A stretch of 64,000 nt of DNA from Protonemura montana (GCA_947568835.1 CANOQG010000023.1:124001-188000); one strand, 5' to 3'. Shown: positions 35,801 to 48,989, counted from the stretch's first letter. Notes: a model not told the origin generated them from the sequence alone. Made by a program: numbers and translations.

Positions 35801-38800
35801 GTACCGGTACCCCCACGAACCCATAGGTTTCCGGGCTGGCATTCGAGCAAGGCTCGGTGAAATCTTGCAACCTGATATTTTTATTGTAGCCTGTGATAGT
35901 GCGGGCCTACAAAAAATTCAAGCCCGGCCTCGCTCGCCTCATTCGGGGTGGGTGCCCGTCAGCGTTGGGTGCCAAGCCGAGACCGGCACCTTAACGTCCG
36001 CCCTGACCCAGTTTCGACAGGGGTTCGGCCGGGACATTTTTTTCCACCTCCGCACTCACCTCCAGCATGGCTCTAGAATCATTTGCCTGGTCTCGCTCAC
36101 CCATTGCTTTTATGCGGGGGCGAAACGTACCGGTACCCCCACGAACCCATAGGTTTCCGGGCTGGCATTCGAGCAAGGCTCGGTGAAATCTTGCAACCTG
36201 ATATTTTTATTGTAGCCTGTGATAGTGCGGGCCTACAAAAAATTCAAGCCCGGCCTCGCTCGCCTCATTCGGGGTGGGTGCCCGTCAGCGTTGGGTGCCA
36301 AGCCGAGACCGGCACCTTAACGTCCGCCCTGACCCAGTTTCGACAGGGGTTCGGCCGGGACATTTTTTTCCACCTCCGCACTCACCTCCAGCATGGCTCT
36401 AGAATCATTTGCCTGGTCTCGCTCACCCATTGCTTTTATGCGGGGGCGAAACGTACCGGTACCCCCACGAACCCATAGGTTTCCGGGCTGGCATTCGAGC
36501 AAGGCTCGGTGAAATCTTGCAACCTGATATTTTTATTGTAGCCTGTGATAGTGCGGGCCTACAAAAATTCAAGCCCGGCCTCGCTCGCCTCATTCGGGGT
36601 GGGTGCCCGTCAGCGTTGGGTGCCAAGCCGAGACCGGCACCTTAACGTCCGCCCTGACCCAGTTTCGACAGGGGTTCGGCCGGGACATTTTTTTCCACCT
36701 CCGCACTCACCTCCAGCATGGCTCTAGAATCATTTGCCTGGTCTCGCTCACCCATTGCTTTTATGCGGGGGCGAAACGTACCGGTACCCCCACGAACCCA
36801 TAGGTTTCCGGGCTGGCATTCGAGCAAGGCTCGGTGAAATCTTGCAACCTGATATTTTTATTGTAGCCTGTGATAGTGCGGGCCTACAAAAAATTCAAGC
36901 CCGGCGTCGCTCGCCTCATTCGGGGTGGGTGCCCGTCAGCGTTGGGTGCCAAGCCGAGACCGGCACCTTAACGTCCGCCCTGACCCAGTTTCGACAGGGG
37001 TTCGGCCGGGACATTTTTTTCCACCTCCGCACTCACCTCCAGCATGGCTCTAGAATCATTTGCCTGGTCTCGCTCACCCATTGCTTTTATGCGGGGGCGA
37101 AACGTACCGGTACCCCCACGAACCCATAGGTTTCCGGGCTGGCATTCGAGCAAGGCTCGGTGAAATCTTGCAACCTGATATTTTTATTGTAGCCTGTGAT
37201 AGTGCGGGCCTACAAAATATTCAAGCCCGGCCTCGCTCGCCTCATTCGGGGTGGGTGCCCGTCAGCGTTGGGTGCCAAGCCGAGACCGGCACCTTAACGT
37301 CCGCCCTGACCCAGTTTCGACAGGGGTTCGGCCGGGACATTTTTTTCCACCTCCGCACTCACCTCCAGCATGGCTCTAGAATCATTTGCCTGGTCTCGCT
37401 CACCCATTGCTTTTATGCGGGGGCGAAACGTACCGGTACCCCCACGAACCCATAGGTTTCCGGGCTGGCATTCGAGCAAGGCTCGGTGAAATCTTGCAAC
37501 CTGATATTTTTATTGTAGCCTGTGATAGTGCGGGCCTACAAAAAATTCAAGCCCGGCCTCGCTCGCCTCATTCGGGGTGGGTGCCCGTCAGCGTTGGGTG
37601 CCAAGCCGAGACCGGCACCTTAACGTCCGCCCTGACCCAGTTTCGACAGGGGTTCGGCCGGGACATTTTTTTCCACCTCCGCACTCACCTCCAGCATGGC
37701 TCTAGAATCATTTGCCTGGTCTCGCTCACCCATTGCTTTTATGCGGGGGCGAAACGTACCGGTACCCCCACGAACCCATAGGTTTCCGGGCTGGCATTCG
37801 AGCAAGGCTCGGTGAAATCTTGCAACCTGATATTTTTATTGTAGCCTGTGATAGTGCGGGCCTACAAAAAATTCAAGCCCGGCCTCGCTCGCCTCATTCG
37901 GGGTGGGTGCCCGTCAGCGTTGGGTGCCAAGCCGAGACCGGCACCTTAACGTCCGCCCTGACCCAGTTTCGACAGGGGTTCGGCCGGGACATTTTTTTCC
38001 ACCTCCGCACTCACCTCCAGCATGGCTCTAGAATCATTTGCCTGGTCTCGCTCACCCATTGCTTTTATGCGGGGGCGAAACGTACCGGTACCCCCACGAA
38101 CCCATAGGTTTCCGGGCTGGCATTCGAGCAAGGCTCGGTGAAATCTTGCAACCTGATATTTTTATTGTAGCCTGTGATAGTGCGGGCCTACAAAAAATTC
38201 AAGCCCGGCCTCGCTCGCCTCATTCGGGGTGGGTGCCCGTCAGCGTTGGGTGCCAAGCCGAGACCGGCACCTTAACGTCCGCCCTGACCCAGTTTCGACA
38301 GGGGTTCGGCCGGGACATTTTTTTCCACCTCCGCACTCACCTCCAGCATGGCTCTAGAATCATTTGCCTGGTCTCGCTCACCCATTGCTTTTATGCGGGG
38401 GCGAAACGTACCGGTACCCCCACGAACCCATAGGTTTCCGGGCTGGCATTCGAGCAAGGCTCGGTGAAATCTTGCAACCTGATATTTTTATTGTAGCCTG
38501 TGATAGTGCGGGCCTACAAAAAATTCAAGCCCGGCCTCGCTCGCCTCATTCGGGGTGGGTGCCCGTCAGCGTTGGGTGCCAAGCCGAGACCGGCACCTTA
38601 ACGTCCGCCCTGACCCAGTTTCGACAGGGGTTCGGCCGGGACATTTTTTTCCACCTCCGCACTCACCTCCAGCATGGCTCTAGAATCATTTGCCTGGTCT
38701 CGCTCACCCATTGCTTTTATGCGGGGGCGAAACGTACCGGTACCCCCACGAACCCATAGGTTTCCGGGCTGGCATTCGAGCAAGGCTCGGTGAAATCTTG

Positions 38801-39159
38801 CAACCTGATATTTTTATTGTAGCCTGTGATAGTGCGGGCCTACAAAAAATTCAAGCCCGGCCTCGCTCGCCTCATTCGGGGTGGGTGCCCGTCAGCGTTG
38901 GGTGCCAAGCCGAGACCGGCACCTTAACGTCCGCCCTGACCCAGTTTCGACAGGGGTTCGGCCGGGACATTTTTTTCCACCTCCGCACTCACCTCCAGCA
39001 TGGCTCTAGAATCATTTGCCTGGTCTCGCTCACCCATTGCTTTTATGCGGGGGCGAAACGTACCGGTACCCCCACGAACCCATAGGTTTCCGGGCTGGCA
39101 TTCGAGCAAGGCTCGGTGAAATCTTGCAACCTGATATTTTTATTGTAGCCTGTGATAGT
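23854..39159 (+). repeat. Highly homogeneous canonical S block, 47 units
   Basis: 46 full units and one 311-bp unit, all type K. Forward and reverse translations of successive units are the same throughout, except for three single-base differences: a lost A in the run at 36563-36567, C to G at 36906 and A to T at 37218. No other difference was noticed, although silent changes in every compared frame could be missed by eye. This uniformity implies recent amplification, strong conversion, or a consensus or assembly effect. Confidence 0.92.
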
Positions 39160-40760
39160 TCCTCAATTTTAGACTTAGAGACTTGAAATAAAAAAGGGAA
39201 CAAGCGCTTGCATGAGGGCTAACCGTTTTTTGACATTCGGGACTCGGGGGGGCATGGGCTCATTTTTTTTTTTTGACTTCCCTTTTTTGACTTTTTTCTC
39301 CCCGAAAAAAAAAATACTTCTAACCATCCGACTGTCTTCGCGATACATAAAAACGAAGCGGACAATCAATGCGCTTCGAACCATGTCTTTGCTTTTTCTT
39401 AATTCGATCGGAGACCGTCAATCGAATCACTTTTCTAATTCAATCGAGATTCCCCCCATGCTTCCTGGGTTAAATTTCAAATCTTCAAAACGACCTAACG
39501 TGCTGAGTTTTTATAGTTAATGTAAAAATCAAAAAAGGTCTTGTAGGGAACGCTATTCCCTCGAACTGTTTTTCACTCGGGGGGTCTCGCTCAAAATTTT
39601 CATTAATTTTTGCGGTGGACAAAATTTTTTTTTTTTTTTCATCAGAAAAATTTTTCCTCGGGTTAGATATTGTTCATATTCTAATACACTCTTAAACACC
39701 TTGTTACCTACTACCAATTCAATTTTCATCAATATCTAACGTGTAGAAAAGTTTTTAGACTCATTTTACTTTTTTGGTTTTTTTTGTAAAATTTTTAATT
39801 TAATAATTCTTCATTAAAATCTCGTCAAACTTTTTTTACAACTACATCTATGTACGTACTAGCTGCAGTAAAAATTTCATTCATTTCGATTCATTGCAAT
39901 TTTTTCTAGAATTTTTTCAATTTCAAAATCATCAAAACACTTAGCAGATTTTTCTCAATCCTGGACTTAGAAAAGTTTTGAAAAAAATATTTTTTGATCT
40001 CACCCAAAATTCCTCCCGGCACTCTACTCCCCATTGCCCGCCGAGCAAATTACTTCTTTCTGGGAAAAAAAATATTTTTTTAATTTTTAAAAAAAAATTT
40101 TAAACTTTATATTTTGTGCGGCCGATCACCAAGTACCCGGCACTTGAACACTTTTCACTTTTCGAGTTGGTCGGCGACCGCACTCGGTTTTCGCCGGGCG
40201 CCAACCACTTCCCGGTCGGTCGTCACTTTCGTCCGTCAAGCATGTCGGCGGCCGCACTTTGACATTTTTCAACTTTTTTATTTTTGTGCGGCCGATCACC
40301 AAGTCCCGGCCACTCTAACATCTCGTCCGCCAACCAAGTCGGCAGCCGCACTTTGACATTTTTCAAATTTTTTTTTTTTGTGCGGCCGATCACCAAGTCC
40401 CGGCCACTCTCACTGTCCGCCAACCTAGTCGGCGCCCGCACTTTGACATTTTCCAACTTTTTTTTTTTTGTGCGGCCGACAACCAAGTCCCGGCCACTCG
40501 AACACTTTTCATCTTCGAGCTGGTCGGCGCCCGCACTCTTATCATTCTGTCATTCACCCAACGCTAACCGCTTATCGGCAGATGAACATTTTTTTCCGCC
40601 AACATGGTCAATCTCCACACTTTGCAAAATTTCTGAAAATATTATTTCTCATAATTTCCAATATTTCTAGATACAGCCCTACGCTATCAGTAGACCAAGT
40701 TTTTATTATTTTTTTTTTCATTTTCACAAAATTTGTCAAAATCTTCTGACACGAATAACT
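39160..40760 (+). repeat. L unit L9 (body a, two minisatellite copies, tail beta)
   Basis: 1601 bp, directly after array 2. The head opens as in L1 (TCCTCAATTTTAGAC), but its later part resembles L17-L24 (TCTCCCCGAAAAA, TTTTTGCGGTGGAC, TTTTTCCTCGGG). The leader is at 40116 and the terminal copy at 40470. From the leader onward it is nearly identical to L12 and what follows at an offset of 6158. Confidence 0.9.
40286..40469 (+). repeat. 94-bp hairpin minisatellite in L9, two copies
   Basis: Copies at 40286 (94 bp, GGCAGCCGCAC version) and 40380 (90-bp variant). The pair recurs at 46444-46627 in L12. Confidence 0.93.
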
Positions 40761-42832
40761 TCCTCAATTTTTGACTTAGAGACTTGAAATAAAAAAGGGA
40801 ACAAGCGCTCACATCAGGGCTAACCGTTTTTTGACATTCGAGACTTGTGGGGGCATGGGCTCATTTTTTTTTTTTGACTTCCCTTTTTTGACTTTTTTCT
40901 CTTCAAAAAAAAAAAATACTTCTAACCATCCGATCGTCTTCGTGATACATAAAAACGAAGCGGACAATCATTGCGCTTCGAACCATGTCTTTGCTTTTTC
41001 TTAATTCGATCGGAGACCGTCAATCGAATCACATTTCTAATTCAATCGAGTTTCCCCCCATGCTTCCTGGGTTAAATTTCAAATCTTAGAAACGACCTAA
41101 CGTGCTGAGTTTTTATAGTTAATGTAAAAATCAAAAAAGGTCTTGTAGAGAACGCTATTCCCTCGAACTATTTTTCACTCGGGGGGTCTCGCTCAAAATT
41201 TTCATTAATTTTGGGGGGGGACAAAATTTTTTTTTTTTTTTCATTATAAAATTTTTTTCTCAGGTTAGATATTGTTCATATTCTAATACACTCTTAAACA
41301 CCTTGTTACCTACTACCAATTCAATTTTCATCAATATCTAACGTGTAGAAAAGTTTTTAGACTCATTTTACTTTTTTGGTTTTTTTTGTAAAATTTTTAA
41401 TTTAATAATTCTTCATTAAAATCTCATGAAACTTTTTTTACAACTACATCTATGTACGTACTAGCTGCAGTAAAAATTTCATTCATTTCGATTCATTGCA
41501 ATTTTTTCTAGAATTTTTTCAATTTCAAAATCATCAAAACACTTAGCAGATTTTTCTCAATCCTGGACTTAGAAAAGTTTTGAAAAAAATATTTTTTGAT
41601 CTCACTCAAAATTCCTCCCGGCACTTCACTCCCCATTGCCCGCCGAGCAAATTACTTCTTTCTGGGAAAAAAAAGATTTTTTTAATTTTTAAAAAAAAAT
41701 TTTAAACTTTATATTTTGTGCGGCCGATCACCAAGTACCCGGCACTTGAACACTTTTCACTTTTCGAGTTGGTCGGCGACCGCACTCGGTTTTCGCCGGG
41801 CGCCAACCACTTCCCGGTCGGTCGTCACTTTCGTCCGTCAAGCATGTCGGCGGCCGCACTTTGACATTTTTCAACTTTTTTATTTTTGTGCGGCCGATCA
41901 CCAAGTCCCGGCCACTCTAACATCTCGTCCGCCAACCAAGTCGGCAGCCGCACTTTGACATTTTTCAAATTTTTTTTTTTTGTGCGGCCGATCACCAAGT
42001 CCCGGCCACTCTAACATCTCGTCCGCCAACCAAGTCGGCGGCCGCACTTTGACATTTTCCAACTTTTTTTTTTTTGTGCGGCCGATCACCAAGTCCCGGC
42101 CACTCTAACATCTCGTCCGCCAACCAAGTCGGCGGCCGCACTTTGACATTTTTCAAATTTTTTTTTTTTGTGCGGCCGATCACCAAGTCCCGGCCACTCT
42201 AACATCTCGTCCGCCAACCAAGTCGGCAGCCGCACTTTGACATTTTTCAAATTTTTTTTTTTTGTGCGGCCGATCACCAAGTCCCGGCCACTCTAACATC
42301 TCGTCCGCCAACCAAGTCGGCGGCCGCACTTTGACATTTTTCAAATTTTTTTTTTTGTGCGGCCGATCACCAAGTCCCGGCCACTCTCACTGTCCGCCAA
42401 CCAAGTCGGCGCCCGCACTTTAACATTTTCCAACTTTTTTTTTTTTGTGCGGCCGATCACCAAGTCCCGGCCACCCTAACATCTCGTCCGCCAACCAAGT
42501 CGGCGGCCGCACTTTGACATTTTTCAACTTTTTTTTTTTTGTGCGGCCGATCACCAAGTCCCGGCTACTCTAACACTTTTCATCTTTCGAGCTGGTCGGC
42601 GCCCGCACTCTTATCATTTTGTCATTCACCCAACGCTAACCGCTTATCGGCAGATGAACATTTTTTTCCGCCAACATGGTCAATCTCCACACTTTGCAAA
42701 ATTTCTGAAAATATTATTTCTCATAATTTCCAATATTTCTAGATACAGCCCTACGCTATCAGTAGACCAAGTTTTTATTATTTTTTTTTTCATTTTCACA
42801 AAATTTGTCAAAATCTTCTGACACAAATAACT
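40761..42832 (+). repeat. L unit L10 (body a, seven minisatellite copies, tail beta)
   Basis: 2072 bp and nearly identical to L13 (offset 6157-6158) and, up to its tail, to L5 (offset 26403). The head has the GCGCTCACATCAGG variant. The tail reads ACACAAATAAC just before the next unit, where most units read ACACGAATAAC. Confidence 0.9.
41888..42540 (+). repeat. 94-bp hairpin minisatellite in L10, seven copies
   Basis: Copies at 41888, 41982, 42076, 42170, 42264, 42357 and 42447 (94, 94, 94, 94, 93, 90, 94 bp), in the same order as L5 and L13. Confidence 0.93.
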
Positions 42833-44808
42833 TCCTCAATTTTTGACTTAGAGACTTGAAATAAAAAAGGGAACAAGCGCTTGCACGAGAGCTAACCGTT
42901 TTTTGACATTCGGGACTCGGGGGGGCATGGGCTCATTTTTTTTTTTTTTTTTTCCCTTTTTGACTTTTTTCTCTTCAAAAAAAAAATACTTCTAACCATC
43001 CGATCGTCTTCGTGATACATAAAAACGAAGCGGACAATCATTGCGCTTCGAACCATGTCTTTGCTTTTTCTTAATTCGATCGGAGGCCGTCAATCGAATC
43101 ACTTTTCTAATTCAATCGAGATTCCCCCCATGCTTCCTGGGTTAAATTTCAAATCTTCAAAACGACCTAACGTGCTGAGTTTTTATAGTTAATGTAAAAA
43201 TCAAAAAAGGTCTTGTAGAGAACGCTATTCCCTCGAACTGTTTTTCACTCGGGGGGTCTCGCTCAAAATTTTCATTAATTTTGGGGGGGGACAAAATTTT
43301 TTTTTTTTTTTCATTATAAAATTTTTTTCTCAGGTTAGATATTGTTCATATTCTAATACACTCTTAAACACCTTGTTACCTACTACCAATTCAATTTTCA
43401 TCAATATCTAACGTGTAGAAAAGTTTTTAGACTCATTTTACTTTTTTGGTTTTTTTTGTAAAATTTTTAATTTAATAATTCTTCATTAAAATCTCATGAA
43501 ACTTTTTTTACAACTACATCTATGTACGTACTAGCTGCAGTAAAAATTTCATTCATTTCGATTCATTGCAATTTTTTCTAGAATTTTTTCAATTTCAAAA
43601 TCATCAAAACACTTAGCAGATTTCTCTCAATCCTGGACTTAGAAAAGTTTTGAAAAAAATATTTTTTGATCTCACTCAAAATTCCTCCCGGCACTTCACT
43701 CCCCATTGCCCGCCGAGCAAATTACTTCTTTCTGGGAAAAAAAATATTTTTTTAATTTTTTTAAAAAAATTTTAAACTTTATATTTTGTGCGGCCGATCA
43801 CCAAGTACCCGGCACTTGAACACTTTTCACTTTTCGAGTTGGTCGGCGACCGCACTCGGTTTTCGCCGGGCGCCAACCACTTCCCGGTCGGTCGTCACTT
43901 TCGTCCGTCAAGCATGTCGGCGGCCGCACTTTGACATTTTTCAACTTTTTTATTTTTGTGCGGCCGATCACCAAGTCCCGGCCACTCTAACTTCTCGTCC
44001 GCCAACCAAGTCGGCGGCCGCACTTTGACATTTTTCAAATTTTTTTTTTTGTGCGGCCGATCACCAAGTCCCGGCCACTCTCACTGTCCGCCAACCTAGT
44101 CGGCGCCCGCACTTTGACATTTTTCAACTTTTTTTTTTTTGTGCGGCCGATCACCAAGTCCCGGCCACTCTAACTTCTCGTCCGCCAACCAAGTCGGCGG
44201 CCGCACTTTGACATTTTTCAACTTTTATATTTTTGTGCGGCCGATCACCAAGTCCCGGCCACTCTAACTTCTCGTCCGCCAACCAAGTCGGCGGCCGCAC
44301 TTTGACATTTTTCAACTTTTATATTTTTGTGCGGCCGATCACCAAGTCCCGGCCACTCTAACATCTCGTCCGCCAACCAAGTCGGCGGCCGCACTTTGAC
44401 ATTTTTCAACTTTTATATTTTTGTGCGGCCGATCACCAAGTCCCGGCCACTCTAACATCTCGTCCGCCAACCAAGTCGGCAGCCGCACTTTGACATTTTT
44501 CAAATTTTTTTTTTTTGTGCGGCCGATCACCAAGTCCCGGCTACTCTAACACTTTTCATCTTTCCAGTTGGTCGGCGCCCGCACTCTTGTCATTATGTCA
44601 TTCGCCCAACGCTAACCGCTTATCGGCAGATGAACATTTTTTTTCCGCCAACATGGTCAATCTCCACACTTTGCAAAATTTCTGAAAATATTATTTTTCA
44701 CAATCTCCAATATTCTGAGGTATGGCTGTCGGAAATCACTACACCAACTTTTTATCATTATTTTCCCATTTTTACCAAATTTGCCAAAAACTTCTTACAC
44801 GAATAACT
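42833..44808 (+). repeat. L unit L11 (body a, six minisatellite copies, tail alpha)
   Basis: 1976 bp. The head has GCTTGCACGAGAGC and CGGAGGCCG, and is close to L1 and L14. Its terminal copy (44517) reads CATCTTTCCAGTTGG and is followed by CTTGTCATTATGTC, which links it to the terminal copies of L15-L24 rather than to its near-copy L14. Confidence 0.9.
43958..44516 (+). repeat. 94-bp hairpin minisatellite in L11, six copies
   Basis: Copies at 43958, 44051, 44141, 44235, 44329 and 44423 (93, 90, 94, 94, 94, 94 bp). Copies with CTAACTTCTCG come first and those with CTAACATCTCG last. Confidence 0.93.
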
Positions 44809-46918
44809 TCCTCAATTTCAGACTTAGAGACTTGAAATAAAAAAGGGAACAAGCGCTCACATCAGGGCTAACCGTTTTTTGACATTCGAGACTTGTGGGG
44901 GCATGGGCTAATTTTTTTTTTTTGACTTCCCTTTTTGACTTTTTTCTCCCCGAAAAAAAAAATACTTCTAACCATCCGATTGTCTTCGCGATACATAAAA
45001 ACGAAGCGGACAATCAATGCGCTTCGAACCATGTCTTTGCTTTTTCTTAATTCGATCGGAGACCGTCAATCGAATCACATTTCTAATTCAATCGAGATTC
45101 CCCCATGCTTCCTGGGTTAAATTTCGGAAACTAAAAACGCTATAACTTTTTTGTCTTTCATAGTTAGGAGACGTTCTTATTATCAGCGTGTACAGCACAC
45201 TTGCTGCTACTCTATTTTATTACTCTCGATCAACCCATCAACGTTTGCGCACTTTTAGGCTTGGTACAAAATTTTTTTACTTTTTAATTTTTTTCTTCAA
45301 TCCTCGCATCGCGATTCACTTCAAACTTTAATACGTTCTGTATTCATACGTTCCGCACACTCTGTAATTTTTCGATCCATATCTAATGTTAACTTTTTTT
45401 TTTATATCAAATTTTATAGAAAAAAAATTTTCAATCTTTTTTTGAATATTCATTTTTCATATTTTAGAAACGAAACTTTTTTTACAACTACCTCTTAGTA
45501 CGAACTAGCATCCCTGCAAATTTTATTTATCTCTCTCAAAAATTGTTCATGTTATGAATTTTTCAATTTCATTTTCTAATACGCAAATAATCGTAGTCCC
45601 ATAAGAGCCCATGTTAAATTTTGGTGAAAAAAAAAATCACTAAATATTTAATAACTTTTTTGTTTTTAAGAGTTAGTGAACGTTCTTACTATCAGTGTGT
45701 ACAGTTTACTTGCGGCTAGTGCCCTTATCAATCTCAATCGAACCCCTCGATGTTTAAGCACTTTTAGGCTGGGTACAAAATATTTTTCACTTTTCAATTT
45801 TTTTCTTCAATCCTCGCATTGCGATTCATTTCAAACTTTAATACGTTCTGTGTTGATACGTTCCGCACACTCTGTATTTTTTTCATCTATATCTAACCTT
45901 AACTTTTTTTTTTATAACAAATTTTATAAAAACAAAATTTTTTAATCTTTTTTTTTTATAATCAATTTTCATATTTAACGTATGAAACTTTTTTTCCAAC
46001 TACCTCTATGTACGGACTAGCTACAGTAAAAATTTCATTCAATTCGCTTCATTGCAATTTTTTTTAGAATTTTTTCAATTTCAAAATCGTCAAAACACTT
46101 AGCAGATTTTTCTCAATCCTGGACTTAGAAAAGTTTTGAAAAAAATATTTTTTGATCTCACCCAAAATTCCTCCCGGCACTTCACTCCCCATTGCCCGCC
46201 GAGCAAATTACTTCTTTCTGGGAAAAAAAATATTTTTTTAATTTTTTTAAAAAAATTTTAAACTTTATATTTTGTGCGGCCGATCACCAAGTACCCGGCA
46301 CTTGAACACTTTTCACTTTTCGAGTTGGTCGGCGACCGCACTCGGTTTTCGCCGGGCGCCAACCACTTCCCGGTCGGTCGTCACTTTCGTCCGTCAAGCA
46401 TGTCGGCGGCCGCACTTTGACATTTTTCAACTTTTTTATTTTTGTGCGGCCGATCACCAAGTCCCGGCCACTCTAACATCTCGTCCGCCAACCAAGTCGG
46501 CAGCCGCACTTTGACATTTTTCAAATTTTTTTTTTTTGTGCGGCCGATCACCAAGTCCCGGCCACTCTCACTGTCCGCCAACCTAGTCGGCGCCCGCACT
46601 TTGACATTTTCCAACTTTTTTTTTTTTGTGCGGCCGACAACCAAGTCCCGGCCACTCGAACACTTTTCATCTTCGAGCTGGTCGGCGCCCGCACTCTTAT
46701 CATTCTGTCATTCACCCAACGCTAACCGCTTATCGGCAGATGAACATTTTTTTCCGCCAACATGGTCAATCTCCACACTTTGCAAAATTTCTGAAAATAT
46801 TATTTCTCATAATTTCCAATATTTCTAGATACAGCCCTACGCTATCAGTAGACCAAGTTTTTATTATTTTTTTTTTCATTTTCACAAAATTTGTCAAAAT
46901 CTTCTGACACGAATAACT
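44809..46918 (+). repeat. L unit L12 (body b, two minisatellite copies, tail beta)
   Basis: 2110 bp and the only body b unit right of array 2. The body matches L4 (offset 32467), including the pre-leader sequence. The leader at 46274 begins a 4.4-kb block nearly identical to 40116-44516. Confidence 0.9.
46444..46627 (+). repeat. 94-bp hairpin minisatellite in L12, two copies
   Basis: Copies at 46444 (94 bp) and 46538 (90-bp variant), then the terminal copy at 46628 with GACAACC. Confidence 0.93.
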
Positions 46919-48989
46919 TCCTCAATTTTTGACTTAGAGACTTGAAATAAAAAAGGGAACAAGCGCTCACATCAGGGCTAACCGTTTTTTGACATTCGAG
47001 ACTTGTGGGGGCATGGGCTCATTTTTTTTTTTGACTTCCCTTTTTTGACTTTTTTCTCTTCAAAAAAAAAAAATACTTCTAACCATCCGATCGTCTTCGT
47101 GATACATAAAAACGAAGCGGACAATCATTGCGCTTCGAACCATGTCTTTGCTTTTTCTTAATTCGATCGGAGACCGTCAATCGAATCACATTTCTAATTC
47201 AATCGAGTTTCCCCCCATGCTTCCTGGGTTAAATTTCAAATCTTAGAAACGACCTAACGTGCTGAGTTTTTATAGTTAATGTAAAAATCAAAAAAGGTCT
47301 TGTAGAGAACGCTATTCCCTCGAACTATTTTTCACTCGGGGGGTCTCGCTCAAAATTTTCATTAATTTTGGGGGGGGACAAAATTTTTTTTTTTTTTTCA
47401 TTATAAAATTTTTTTCTCAGGTTAGATATTGTTCATATTCTAATACACTCTTAAACACCTTGTTACCTACTACCAATTCAATTTTCATCAATATCTAACG
47501 TGTAGAAAAGTTTTTAGACTCATTTTACTTTTTTGGTTTTTTTTGTAAAATTTTTAATTTAATAATTCTTCATTAAAATCTCATGAAACTTTTTTTACAA
47601 CTACATCTATGTACGTACTAGCTGCAGTAAAAATTTCATTCATTTCGATTCATTGCAATTTTTTCTAGAATTTTTTCAATTTCAAAATCATCAAAACACT
47701 TAGCAGATTTTTCTCAATCCTGGACTTAGAAAAGTTTTGAAAAAAATATTTTTTGATCTCACTCAAAATTCCTCCCGGCACTTCACTCCCCATTGCCCGC
47801 CGAGCAAATTACTTCTTTCTGGGAAAAAAAAGATTTTTTTAATTTTTAAAAAAAAATTTTAAACTTTATATTTTGTGCGGCCGATCACCAAGTACCCGGC
47901 ACTTGAACACTTTTCACTTTTCGAGTTGGTCGGCGACCGCACTCGGTTTTCGCCGGGCGCCAACCACTTCCCGGTCGGTCGTCACTTTCGTCCGTCAAGC
48001 ATGTCGGCGGCCGCACTTTGACATTTTTCAACTTTTTTATTTTTGTGCGGCCGATCACCAAGTCCCGGCCACTCTAACATCTCGTCCGCCAACCAAGTCG
48101 GCAGCCGCACTTTGACATTTTTCAAATTTTTTTTTTTTGTGCGGCCGATCACCAAGTCCCGGCCACTCTAACATCTCGTCCGCCAACCAAGTCGGCGGCC
48201 GCACTTTGACATTTTCCAACTTTTTTTTTTTTGTGCGGCCGATCACCAAGTCCCGGCCACTCTAACATCTCGTCCGCCAACCAAGTCGGCGGCCGCACTT
48301 TGACATTTTTCAATTTTTTTTTTTTTGTGCGGCCGATCACCAAGTCCCGGCCACTCTAACATCTCGTCCGCCAACCAAGTCGGCAGCCGCACTTTGACAT
48401 TTTTCAAATTTTTTTTTTTTGTGCGGCCGATCACCAAGTCCCGGCCACTCTAACATCTCGTCCGCCAACCAAGTCGGCGGCCGCACTTTGACATTTTTCA
48501 AATTTTTTTTTTTGTGCGGCCGATCACCAAGTCCCGGCCACTCCCACTGTCCGCCAACCAAGTCGGCGCCCGCACTTTAACATTTTCCAACTTTTTTTTT
48601 TTTGTGCGGCCGATCACCAAGTCCCGGCCACCCTAACATCTCGTCCGCCAACCAAGTCGGCGGCCGCACTTTGACATTTTTCAACTTTTTTTTTTTTGTG
48701 CGGCCGATCACCAAGTCCCGGCTACTCTAACACTTTTCATCTTTCGAGCTGGTCGGCGCCCGCACTCTTATCATTTTGTCATTCACCCAACGCTAACCGC
48801 TTATCGGCAGATGAACATTTTTTTCCGCCAACATGGTCAATCTCCACACTTTGCAAAATTTCTGAAAATATTATTTCTCATAATTTCCAATATTTCTAGA
48901 TACAGCCCTACGCTATCAGTAGACCAAGTTTTTATTATTTTTTTTTTCATTTTCACAAAATTTGTCAAAATCTTCTGACACAAATAACT
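46919..48989 (+). repeat. L unit L13 (body a, seven minisatellite copies, tail beta)
   Basis: 2071 bp and a near-copy of L10. One T fewer in the head T-run shifts the offset from 6158 to 6157. A private change gives CACTCCCACTGTCC near 48540. Confidence 0.9.
48045..48697 (+). repeat. 94-bp hairpin minisatellite in L13, seven copies
   Basis: Copies at 48045, 48139, 48233, 48327, 48421, 48514 and 48604, matching L10 copy for copy. One spacer reads TTTTTCAATTTTTT where L10 has TTTTTCAAATTTTT. Confidence 0.93.

Larger units (their letters stand above)
22300..39159 (+). repeat. S-family satellite array 2: 326-bp tandem repeat
   Basis: A diverged 250-bp partial unit (22300-22549) is followed by units starting at 22550 and every 326 bp to 38849, with one 1-bp contraction near 36565. 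That gives 50 full units and a final 311-bp piece. It has the same monomer and orientation as array 1. The left edge is variant-rich, while the right edge is made of canonical units up to the last base and stops at the same monomer position as array 1. Confidence 0.97.
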
